A DNA stretch of 57,347 nt from Astrocystis sublimbata (Eukaryota > Ascomycota > Sordariomycetes > Xylariales > Xylariaceae): contig JAJNNY010000112.1 in the NCBI GenBank assembly GCA_022453515.1, forward strand, positions 1 through 57,347. Reading direction: 5' to 3'. The notes under the pieces were generated by a model that was not told where the DNA came from, made no database searches, and was given only the letters and a program-made list of their open reading frames with translations. A program made the translations under genes and the position numbers. Positions 1 through 10,262 of the stretch are shown piece by piece. The number at the start of each line of letters is the position of its first letter. Position 1 is the stretch's first letter.

Positions 1-1108
1 ACAAACAATATCTAAACGTAACACCGTTGTTCATTCTGGGACTTCCTGCGAAACTTGAAGTCAATGGGTCTTCTAAGACCCCTCCCTACCTGTAACCAAT
101 CGTTGCTACCTAGGTACGTACGGCTTGAACTCTGTGTCTCGGGGCTCCGGATGGATGAAACGGACCATCGGGGCTAGACTCCTTTTCGTTCGGCAGCGAA
201 AAGGACAAAACACGAAAGATATCAACTTGTTAAGTATAGTGTCTAGAGATAATTACACGGCTTGGAAACTCCAGAGGGGATATGCTGCTCCAGGTTGCAA
301 TCCAAACTAGCGGCAAACGTCAATGAAGGGATCACCAGACGAGGAGTCTGGGAGACGTTGAGATTGGGGCTTCGGAAGAATCAGATTGACGCTGCCGGTC
401 AGGATGAAAAATATAGTACAACATGGGTCACGGCAGGCAATATGCAGGTTGTTGCTAAACGTGCTCGGTAGAAAGTGAGGGTAAAATGTGTCGCAGATCT
501 GATGGAAGTCTCCCACAGCCTTCGAGCATTATATGCTACGACAAACCAGAGTTGGGGAATTGATAATCACTGCCGTTAGCTGCCGTTAGCTGGGAGACAC
601 AAGACGCCATCGGCACTTAAGGATTATTCTGTGAAGTTGTACCAGAATAAAGTTTCAAATAGCAAGATCAGCAAGCTCATTGGGCAAGACATATACATCC
701 TAGCCTGTAGAAAGATAGACTTGGTTATTAGATGTAATAATTTCCTTTCGTAGTGTGATACAAAAAATCCGTTTCGTGCCGTCTGCACCTATCTTGCTTT
801 CCTTCTATCGTCCAACATCATCTACATTAACTGCGCGTATAGGGGTATACTTCAACTCAACAATCATGACCTTGCTCCCACCCTGTCCCGCAATACATCG
901 CCCCGAGACATCGTTTTGCGCTCGAGCTGTCCTTCTCCTCCACCCTCCGCTTTAACACCAACCAAAATCCATTGTCTGGTTAATAATGATCCAACGTAGA
1001 TTTTGTGTGCTTTCGTGGAGGTTCATTGTAACCTGAAAAGAGAAAGCAAACGGGTATGCCACCGAACCTGAACTCCTGCGCCGTGTAAATCCGAGTGAAA
1101 ACGAGTCA
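1..1108. other. intergenic, no gene seen
   Basis: No open frame here resembles a known protein. A short tandem duplication of a 10-bp unit (CTGCCGTTAG) lies near 571-590. The right end is the 3' flank of the minus-strand Chs7-like gene. I see no tRNA or other RNA gene. Confidence 0.5.
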
Positions 1109-2326
1109 TCAAGGGTAACCCGTCGGGGTTGCTGACGTGGGCCAGTCGTCCTCGGTGATGCTAGACCAGAATATCCAGACGAGGACGACGGACAATAGGG
1201 TGAAGAGAGTCTCGAACAGCGCGCCATCGATCTTGCCGGACGTGCCATTGCAAATGTACGGGCTGATGGTGTAGTTGAAAACTTGGCCGAGCGCAAACAG
1301 GATCGCTGCGCCTGTCAAGTAGATCATTGGTCGAAACTCACCCAAAACGCGCAGGACCAAGACAGCCTCGAGGACGTAGAAAGCGACCAAGAAGATAAGA
1401 GGCACCAACTGATACAGAACATAGAGAGCAATGTTCCGGTTCGGTGCATCATAACTTGCGTCAAACTCGCCAGTCCAGCTGAAACCCGTGTCCAAGGTGA
1501 TGTACCCAGTACCGACGAAGAGGACGGCAGCAGAGATGAGCACAAGTCCGAGCGATAGCGGGGTTCCATCATCCAGGATTTGGAACCCAACTACAGCATT
1601 CATCAGAAGAATCCAGGTAGTCGCGATAATCGCCCCGATATGTATCCCGCTGAAGACCTGCCGTGCCTATTAGTTTCCGATCCCAAAGCATGCAATCGCC
1701 GGGAAACACATACGATCCGAACCTTGGAAGGCAAGGGAAACTCGCCGACACTGAAAATCTCGGCCAGCTCAATGACAATGAAGCCAATTAAGAAAAGCTG
1801 CATTTCCCTGGAGGAGAGAAAGGTCAGTATGATGCCGGCTGGGTGTAGAATAAACGCGCGTACCTGCGCCCGACGGCTGCCCTTTTCTTTTCCGACTGCA
1901 AAACGAGAAATGCCGAGATTAGAATAGCTATACCGCATAGCAAGATGGAGCCTGTTGTTCTGTTAGACAGGTGTACCTAATTCTCACACAAGCCGCCGAT
2001 ACGAACCAAGATTGCCCAGGTGATGCCCAGAAGACAAGGTGATACCCCTCAGCTCGCAGCCGCCCCATGGCCCATTTTGATTGTGGGATCGAGTCAAGAC
2101 CTGCGATTGGTATGTTAACGGCGAGAATCCAGCTGCGCAGGTTAAGAAGGCGCGCCTACATTGCAAACGGGAAGTGTCGAGTCTCTGCAAAAGTCCTGTT
2201 TTGTGCCCAACGCCGTTCGTTAGCCATGTCCTGCGCTGTTGTTTCTTCGACCAAGGCGCCGTAGACGTATCGCCAGCACCCAGGCCCAGTTCATACCTCG
2301 AAGTTCCCAAAGTTGGTGCTCCCCAT
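1109..2326 (-). CDS. Chs7-family chitin synthase export chaperone-like membrane protein
   Basis: Chs7-family proteins are multi-pass ER membrane chaperones; the founding member lets class IV chitin synthase (yeast Chs3) leave the ER. I read six exons on the minus strand: 2297-2326, 2160-2195, 2007-2100, 1864-1951, 1714-1807 and 1109-1657, giving 296 residues with phases consistent throughout. Family landmarks in order are the N-terminal FCRDSTLPVCN block, GGCELRGITL then GNLGSILL, a basic loop ending AAVGRR, EMQLFLIGF with AEIFSVGEFPL, VGFQILDDGTPLSLGL, and the closing FWSSITEDDWP. About seven hydrophobic segments are visible. The start at 2326 gives MGSTNFGNFE, typical of the family. The first two exons are only 30 and 36 nt. 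It looks like one of the divergent Chs7-like paralogues common in filamentous fungi, so a direct role in chitin synthase export is inferred. The donor of intron 3 (GTTCGT at about 2006) is the least certain splice site. Confidence 0.85.
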
Positions 2327-5300
2327 CGGAGAATAGGAGCGGTCGGTGGTCCCGCTACGACTGTGATGGGCTTGTCGAAAATTGCGGGTTATGTCGACCG
2401 CTCTGCAATCGAGTCGGTCGCACCGAGTCGATCTCGATCTCTCTCGCGCGGACAAGACTGGCAGGTGGTGGTAGTGCGACACACGCCTCGGGAGGCTTCG
2501 TGCTCCGTGTCAGTTGAGTACCGGCGTCAGGCGGCACAATGTCGCCAGTGCAATACGGGCGTGTAGCTTGCGAATTGTGTGCAAGGCTGACGGCACCAAG
2601 TAGGGCTTTCCGTCTCGTCTCGTCTCGTCGGTTGAGCTGGCTCGAGGTACAACGAAAAATGAGCCGTCGTGGCTGCAAGCTGCAGGTCACACGTCGCGTT
2701 TGTACAGATGTCGGTTGGTCGGTCGCTCGGTCGGTCGCTGATCAATGCCAATGCGGATGCGTGCGCTAACCTTGAAGAGGCTCTTTTATCCAACGTTCCC
2801 TTTCAGATTCAGATTCCAGTCTTTCGATTCGGCCAACAAACACGCGTCGAGCCCAGAGCCAGACCTCAGCCGTGTTCAACTTTCGCATTCGCAGCCCAGC
2901 AGCGATAGGGGGCGGGATTGAGGCGGCGCTGGTGTAGAGGTTTTTTCTTGCACGACGACAAGGTGTAACGGGTGCGGAAGAAGAGAGCTTCGGGGGGGTT
3001 GGGGCGCCGCGGGTGGGTTTCTATGGTGATTGCATATGGTACCTGATTAAGTCGAGATTAGGCCCGCCTTCAGTGCAACGGTTGCCGGCGGTAGGCTTGG
3101 GGTGGGCCAGTCGTTGGCCAGTTCTCGGGTCTTGAGTGGTTGCTCTTGAAATGAAACGACCCGCTTTCGTCCTCAAGAGGACTAAGGACATGAACGTGGG
3201 AAGGGGGTACCGATCCTAGCCTGGATTTAAGTCGCGTTACCTAGGTACCTATAGGTACCTACTCACAGCACGCTCTTCTTGCTATGGGGAAAAAAAAAAG
3301 AACGACCAACTCGCGACACTGGCGCCACCCCCATCGATCGAGTTGGAGAGATTCGCGAAGTTAATTTTATATGTCTCAGTACAACCGCCGTAGCACACCC
3401 GAGAGATGGGCGCGGGGTCTTGATTCGATTAGGTAGTACCGTGGCGTGTTAATATGCCCGAGGTGCGGGACATACGGTACCTCCTTTGTCACCACCTCCA
3501 ACTCATCGACCTAACATAAGGTAGTGGTGCTAGCGCATGAACTTCAATACTCCGTAAGGTATGCTAAATACTCCCTACAGGCTACATGTACGGAGTACAC
3601 AGCGACACCACATGTAAGAGGGAGGATTTGGATTGCATTTCCTCCACGGGAATTGCATCTGTTCCTTATGCCGGCAAAGTGTATTACTTTCAGGTAGCAA
3701 GTAGGCATGTCCATTAACACGATATTGTTATGACCATAATACTATATATTTCGTAAAGCGTTGAAAATCGTCTCAGATGAAACATCAAACAAGGTGTTTT
3801 TCCTTTAGTTAGTAGGTAGGTGAGTAACCTTTGGAAGTGAGTGTGCTCCATTGCCCCTGCCCGTCTCTTCTTTCTGCTCAAGATCGGTCGGATTCTACCA
3901 TTCGTAGCCCCCATCAGCTGACTCGCTGCCGTCTGCTCCTCCACCAGGTACCTACCTGGGCATGCTGGGTAAACCTACCTGGGTGAACCCATTGGAGGCG
4001 AGAGGTAGCACATGAAGAAACGGCGCCCTAGATGGTGAGGTCCGTGAAACATGAATCCTGCCAAAGCTCCGAACCCAAGAGTCGAGATCTAACAATGCCT
4101 AGCTTCCACTACTCCGGCTTGCGACACTCCGAGCGACACGCAACGAGCGCAAATTCAACTGTATTGCAAAAGCATCATTTTTATCCCTCCAGCCTCCGAT
4201 AACTGCTTTTGGGGATTCAAGTGTTCGACTTCATGCTTTTGGGACGTGAGACTCGTGTAAGTGAAACCGCAGAAGAACAACGACTAACAGAAATTGTTCG
4301 ACCAAACCCAGCCTCGAAACTCGATGTCACGTAGCGCGTGAGTCTCTGTGGCATGCGGTGCCTCGCTGTCTCTTGTGGAATTTCCCCCTCTCCGTACACA
4401 TGCAGGTATTTATAGGTCGAAACTGAGGGCCGAGGCGACAGCGTCCACGTTCCAAACCACGCAGGATTGGCGGCTTAGAAGGGGGCTGGCTAGCTAACGG
4501 GAGTTTCAGCCACCAGTTGCTATTCCGCGACCATTATGGCTTCAATTGGCGGAACGTCTCTTGAGCAACACACGTGAACGTAAGTGATATCGTAGATCTT
4601 TCGTCGTGGGCGAATAGGCGATGAGGGTAAAAGCTCCAGTAGCTCGGGCCTACACGCCTGAACCAGTCACTTGCGACAACATCGAGACCACAGAACTCAA
4701 ACATTTTACACTCCGTACCTACCTAGGTAGGGAGGTACTATGTAGATAGATAGGAAGGATAGGCGAGGGATAGGTAAACATTCTCTTGACTCACATGGCT
4801 CTGTCTGTCCTATACCTTTTGACTTACATGATTCACATGCCTTGGCCAGAGAAGCTCCGATCCTATTCGAGTCATTGGATGGCCATGGATGGCTGCAGGG
4901 GCAGGGCGAGCAAGCCTCGCATGCCAGGTTGTGGCACTGCCACGAGACCTGTATTGTGAAAGAGGGTGGGCTTGAGAGTATTGACTCAGATGTCAGCTAC
5001 CTTATGTGGACAACCGAGGCAACGGGCAGGCAGGCAGGTAGAGCCAGCTCGCCAGCCACGATAAACAGAGCCCAAAACAGGTAGGTCATGTGCCTATGCG
5101 ATCAGGGTTGGTTGAGTCGCAACGTGACTATCTCGACTATATACCTATGGTAGCTAGCTAGCCACCAACAGAAGCCCGAACGCAATGAAGAGTAAAGGAC
5201 ATGAACGATCTGCATGTGGTTGGATATAAAAGAACATGGCATGCATGGGTGCGAGTCGACCGCCCAGAACTTCAGATCGCCTATGACGTATCAGTCGAGC

Positions 5301-6513
5301 CAGTGTGGCAGATTTAGTGCATTTCAGAATCGGAATGGGAAGCCAACCTGAGCCACGCCGCTTTTACCTAGCCTGAACCCTATCCTGAGCCAGACCCGCT
5401 CCGTTTGAAAGCCCGATACCCATGAATAAAAAGACTTGCATAATACTAGGTAGTATCTGATACACCGTGACATTTCACCGTGATTGCATAAATAAGAGCA
5501 AAGACCGTTTTATTATAAAACGGATCTGACCTCGGAGTATGTATTACGGGGTCTGTTTAGGTCATCTGTTCAAGCGACTTCCTAGGAAGTCACTTGAACA
5601 TAATAAACGCAACCGCCTACAGGGAACATGATCAGGGGTGTGCCGCGAATGATCCCAACATCATCGCCAGTATTGGCTTCTTTCGTGCCTGGTGCGAAGG
5701 TTACAGTGTTGTCGTTGGAAGAATCTACTTGCTCTGTAGCCTTCTCGACGTCTATGCTATCAGGGCTGCTAGGATTCGAGCGTCGAGACGGGTCGCTTGA
5801 TGCGGAGGTCATCTCGAGAGCTTCGGTGGTGGCTTGACCAAGAAATTTGGAAGGTAATAGTAGGGAAAAAAGGTAAAAGGCAGCAATGCCTTTGTTGGAT
5901 AATTATCGGTCTACTGCTGAGCGGCGAGTACCCAGTCGAGGGGACGACATCTCATATTCATAAACTATACCTACATGTGTGATGCGTTGAAAGCGACCGT
6001 GCCCCTTCTGTGCAAACCCCAATCGGCCGTTGGTACTTGCACGTAGACAATGAGTAAATGGGGTTCGAAGTCGTAGGTATATGCCTGGGTAAGGTAACCC
6101 CTTAGGAACGTATGAGAATTGGTTGCTCAACACGGAAAGCTATGGGTTACATAAGCAGATATGAATTTCACTCCCGCAGTACTATGTATATCTGACGCTC
6201 CATTTTGGATCCTCTTGAGTTCTTCTGAGTCCCTCGTTTCTCTCCTCTCCAACTTAAGTTCTCAAGCCCGAAATGGCGAGCTCTACTCCAACGAAGACAC
6301 GATGGGAGGAAGCTACTATACCCCAGCTTGTCACCCAGGGCAGATTATGGCATATATCGGACCAAACGACGTACGCTTCGTGGCGCTGATACCGGCCACA
6401 GTCATTCATCATAGGGAACGGGGCAAGTATCTTGCTTTGTTGACACAAACACATTGCAGTCTTCGAAGCTGACCAATGATGTCTTTCGCGTCTAGCTCTT
6501 CCTCACTTCACCC
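2327..6513. other. long gene-poor intergenic region with CCTAGGTA-type motifs
   Basis: About 4.2 kb with no convincing coding sequence; every open frame is short and lacks recognisable motifs. It holds clusters of CCTAGGTA/AGGTACCT motifs (about 3,237-3,267, 3,948-3,982, 4,711-4,740) and TACGGAGTA-like words (about 3,551 and 3,590). The right end may contain further decayed sequence of the NRPS-like relic that becomes legible at 6,514. Confidence 0.5.
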
Positions 6514-7250
6514 CGCCGCAGCTGGCGCTATATTCGCTTTCACTCGTGCGCGGAGGCGATTTTCGAAGAGATCACCAGTGGCATCTATGAGCTTGTGACA
6601 CGTCGCCTATCGGACACGAAAGCGCAACCAGGTTTCAGCATCCGGGGATTCGAAAACCTAGCCGAATACCGTACTTGGAATCTCTTTGGGCCATATCCGA
6701 CATTATCGGATACGTGGCGCTGATAGAGCACGTTTGGCCCAGTGTCCTTGAAGCCAATAAAAGTGTCCCCGCTCACGCAGGAGTCGAAAAATCTCTCATT
6801 CTCGTAACGGACCGGAAGGGACTTATACAGGCTGGTAAGGGCACGATACAGCGTACTGCGAGTATTAAAGCCACTATTGACGAATATGAGGACCTGGATA
6901 GTGCCGTCCTGAGAATGAGATCTGTCGACCTAGTGGACACCGACTCAATCTCGCGACTGATATGGAAGACCGTGCGTGGCCTAACTGGGCGGACAGACAT
7001 AGATGAATCGGTGAACTTTTTTGAGTTGGGAATGGACTCATTGCAAGCTCTGCAACTCATCAGTGCATTGCGCAAGAACCATCAGGTTGGCAGCCTCGCG
7101 TTATCAGCCATTTACCATAACCCGAGCGCTCTCCAGCTTGCCCAATCACTCTCCCGAGCTGCAACGGAGACCAGCGCGGAGGAAACCGATGCAGCCGATG
7201 AACTCTTATCGCGTTATCGTAATCAGATACTACAGATCCCGAAAGCAGTA
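6514..7250 (+). pseudogene. decayed NRPS-like adenylation/carrier enzyme fragment
   Basis: Two reading frames together resemble the end of an adenylation domain plus a peptidyl-carrier domain of a fungal NRPS-like (A-T-reductase type) enzyme. At 6,514-6,723 one frame reads an FEEITSGIYELV strand and an EYRTWNLFGPYP block ending DTWR and a stop. At about 6,717 a different frame resumes with EHVWPSVLEAN, then SLILVTDRKGLIQAGKGTIQ, and finally the phosphopantetheine site FFELGMDSLQAL near 7,017-7,055. The stretch that should join them (roughly 60 residues of the A-domain hinge and C-subdomain) is missing and the frame is shifted. The start, the main A-domain core and any reductase domain are also absent. 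I read it as a non-functional relic, cut off at its 3' side by a GA/C simple repeat and LINE sequence. The family call is good; the exact enzyme and substrate cannot be told. Confidence 0.75.
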
Positions 7251-8060
7251 ACCCACCTTGAGAGAGAGAGAGAGAGAGAAGAGTTGATACCTTTTCTCAA
7301 TCCACTTTCTTATCCCCCCCCCCCCTTCTGTCCCGTACCTTTTGCAGGTAAGAATCAAGTGCGCTGTTGTCTCTTTGACCTCGCATGTTTGACATGTATC
7401 GTCTTCCTGGGCGTTACTGATCTTGAGAAAGGGCTTCAAGTATCCTATTCCTGTTTTCAGCTGTATGTAAGTTGACTGTGTTTTTCGTGTTCTAGACATA
7501 AACCTGGGCTTGTGGCTGAATGGTAGAAGGTATTGAGCAATCTTCTGGTATTCTGTTCCAAAACATGTGATAGGCAGTCCCTTTTCGCTGACTTCATGGT
7601 CCTTGGACCATCTTGTCTTCTAATGGTCTATTGCCTGGCCTTTGATCCGTCTTTCCATGTGGCTGTGTGTTATATATGTCTTGAGCTCTTTGTCGACTTC
7701 TAACCTGAGGCCATCCTGGCTAATCTGTCTACTATCTCGTTCCCTGGTATACTGACACAACTGGGACACCAATAAAGATAAATCCGCTTATCCTTGGCCA
7801 TCTGCCAGATCATCTGTGAAAACTTGCCGGTTCCCTTCTCGATCCTTCGCAGTGCTGCTTGACTATGCACGAAGACATAGGTGGCCTTATGGTCCGTCGC
7901 CTTCCTGTCCTGTTCCAAGGCTTTGTATATCGCGATTACTTCGGCGTCTGCAATCTCTACATACGTGCACAAGTTCATGTTGAAGCCTCTTTCGGTCCCG
8001 AGGCGGGTGAGCTTGCAGAAGGCCGTAATTATTACAGGTCTTCTCAAAACGGACCTCCGG
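7250..8060 (-). mobile_element. 5'-truncated Tad-like LINE retrotransposon relic (RNase H and C-terminal zinc motif)
   Basis: On the minus strand, 7,700-8,047 encodes a piece of an RNase H domain as found at the end of ORF2 in ascomycete Tad-like non-LTR elements. Landmarks are the acidic DAEVIAIYKALEQ helix, FVHSQAAL, the YLYWCPSCVSIPGN block (the WVPGH..IPGN motif of the family) and EIVDRLAR. Downstream (toward lower coordinates, 7,230-7,499) follow GIGYLKPFL and a Cys-rich CQTCEVKETTAHLILTC segment, the usual C-terminal zinc-like motif. Reverse transcriptase and endonuclease domains are absent and stops interrupt the frame, so this is dead. It abuts, and may have truncated, the NRPS-like relic. 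Similar low-level decay may extend to about 8,130. Confidence 0.75.
7261..7325. repeat. (AG)9 microsatellite and C12 homopolymer
   Basis: An AG dinucleotide run at 7,261-7,278 and twelve C at 7,314-7,325 lie at the junction between the NRPS-like relic and the LINE relic. The C run is a likely spot for sequencing length error. Confidence 0.85.
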
Positions 8061-10262
8061 AGGCAGCACTGCAGCGCGAACCGTTTGAAGCGGGCTGAGG
8101 CTTATTTCTCCCTGCATAAAGCAATGCATAGATCGTAATAACCGTTTCCCAGTCACCTGACCAGTGATAGCTGGCTGAAAGAGCGGCAGGTGCGCTAAGT
8201 CTAGTTCGCTGTAGTACATTTGACGACCAGCCTGCCGGCCGGAAATCGGCTCTGTGGAATGGAGGTTAGGTTCATGAGCGCAGGTCGAATACATGACGGA
8301 AGGGCGGAAGCGGAAGCGGACCCTGCCATGCCTACATGCCTGCATTGAGAATACTTGCTTCTGACATGCCAAGACTTACGGGACTTCAAAAGATGTTCTC
8401 CTACGTAACCAACCTCCAGGCTACTAGGTATCTCGTAGGATGAACTGCGACAGGGCCTGCTCGCCTGCACAGGGCTTATAGTGTGGGTATGGGGATGCAT
8501 GAAGTGCCCAGTGAACTTACGAGTAGCCCGTCAATCCTCGCTATTATGTACGACAGGCATTGATAGTAGCGTTTCTCTTCGCCGAATCTGTTCGCTCGGT
8601 CTGATGTTTATCTGTCATGACAGGTACAGTACTGTAGTCTATCATGGATACCTTCCACTTACCTACCTACTTAATTAAGTAAGCATAATGCCAATTTAAA
8701 TTAAGACCATACTTCAATGGTACGCCTCCGAACTCTTCAAGTTATATATGACCTGCGCTACATGTAGATCTGTGCAAATGGCTGGCTGATGCATGCGGCT
8801 GGCTCCACACAGTTTATGACGGTTCATGCCACCAGTTCTTAATGTTCCATTCCCAGGGCACCCAGTGGGCCAGTTCCCCAGTACATATACCTAGCGTATA
8901 CCTATTGCATCCATGGGGATACTATCTATTGATGGATGTCACGTCTCTTCAAGGTAAGTTAGGTATCCGTGGGAGGAGGGCAATACTGCCTAGTAGCTAG
9001 CGCTGTGAGCCTTTAGCTGGCTCGGCTGGAGGGCTGGCTCTATTTATGTGTATTACCTACAGGCGAGCAGGTGCCCGTGGTGAGCTTACCCGCCGAGCCC
9101 GCTCCCCGGGTAACTTTGCAGGCAACCTTGTCAGGTCATGTTGAAGGGGAATTCGTGGCCAGGATGCCAGGTCAGGTAGCAGGCTGTATGTAGGGAATAG
9201 GAGTCGCGTACTAAGTAATCCTCACCATTACCTAAGGTAGGTAAGCCTTGCCAACCTTACAGTACAGCTCTGAGGAAGCTGAATCTTGAGCCCTGAGCTG
9301 TGCAGGCCGCCAACTTTTTCTCTTCCTTCACTCATCATCATCCTCCACGCTACTCACGCCAGCTCCGTATCGTCTTTCCCATGACCCTCCCGATCGATCA
9401 CGTTCGTCGCACCCATGTGAAAGTGGCACTTCTTCTGTTCTGTCCGAGTGTCTGAGTGTCTGTCTCAGTATCGCATCCGCTCTTTCGGTTCGCAACGTAG
9501 AATACCTAAGTGCCCTTTTCCGTTTCCGCGCCTGTCCGGACCCGGAAAGCAACTGGGCATTGTGGCTCCCCTATTTACGCTGAGGTTTCCACTGAGGTTT
9601 CCACCGAGGGCTGCACAGTTACGTACATCCCGCCATTGCAGACGTATGTGCCCGCGCACCTGCATACCTCCCACTTAGGTACTTCCGACTACTCGTAGGT
9701 ATTTGCCGCTATTGCCTCTCATTCATCATCGCCGCATCCAATACTCAATACCCGATACCCAGTACCCAATTCTTCTTTTACCTTTTCTCTCCGTTGGGTT
9801 GGGGGTGTGTTCTGTCATTGTTGTATTGTATAGTAGTATTGTAACGGTACCTACATCGTACGTGCTACCTACTGAGTACCAAAGTACATACCTACCGACT
9901 GCCTGCCTGGCTGCACTGTACTGCGGACGCCTTCCCCAAGTCCCCTTCTTGGTCGCCGTCGTCCCACCCGAGCCACCCTCGCTGCTGCACGGTCGTGGTC
10001 ACCGGGCCTGCTCGACAACAGCTGATTGCTTCTTCTAGCCTAGGCGCCTTACCGCCGCCAGAGAGCCCTCTCTCTCTCTCCCCCCCCCACAGTCCCTTAT
10101 CGACCTCTTGCTTCAACATCTGTAGTATTATACTGCGGGCGGGCGCTGCTGCTCAACAGCGCCATCGTTTTCAAAATTTCTCCCTCAACTCCCAACCGTC
10201 TCCCCTCCAACATCCCCCTCCGCACCCTCGCCTCGCGCTCAGACCACGGCCAGTCCACCTCC
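8061..10262. other. intergenic and probable 5' leader of the sugar porter gene
   Basis: No recognisable gene. There are scattered CCTAGGTA-like motifs (8,660, 9,230-9,245, 9,845-9,895). From about 9,300 the DNA becomes pyrimidine-rich with CTCTCTCTCCCCCC tracts (10,065-10,090), typical of fungal promoters and 5' leaders. The reading frame of the downstream transporter is open back to 10,044 but has no ATG there, so its first exon probably lies in this stretch. Confidence 0.5.

Noticed and set aside
6161..6472. Open frame of 103 codons upstream of the NRPS-like relic
   Set aside because: No adenylation-domain motif could be seen in it and it is not in a frame continuous with the relic; probably chance.
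6514..10262. A secondary-metabolite gene cluster or a new multi-gene system around the NRPS-like piece
   Set aside because: The synthetase is a truncated relic and its neighbours are housekeeping genes; no tailoring enzyme, regulator or reductase is present.
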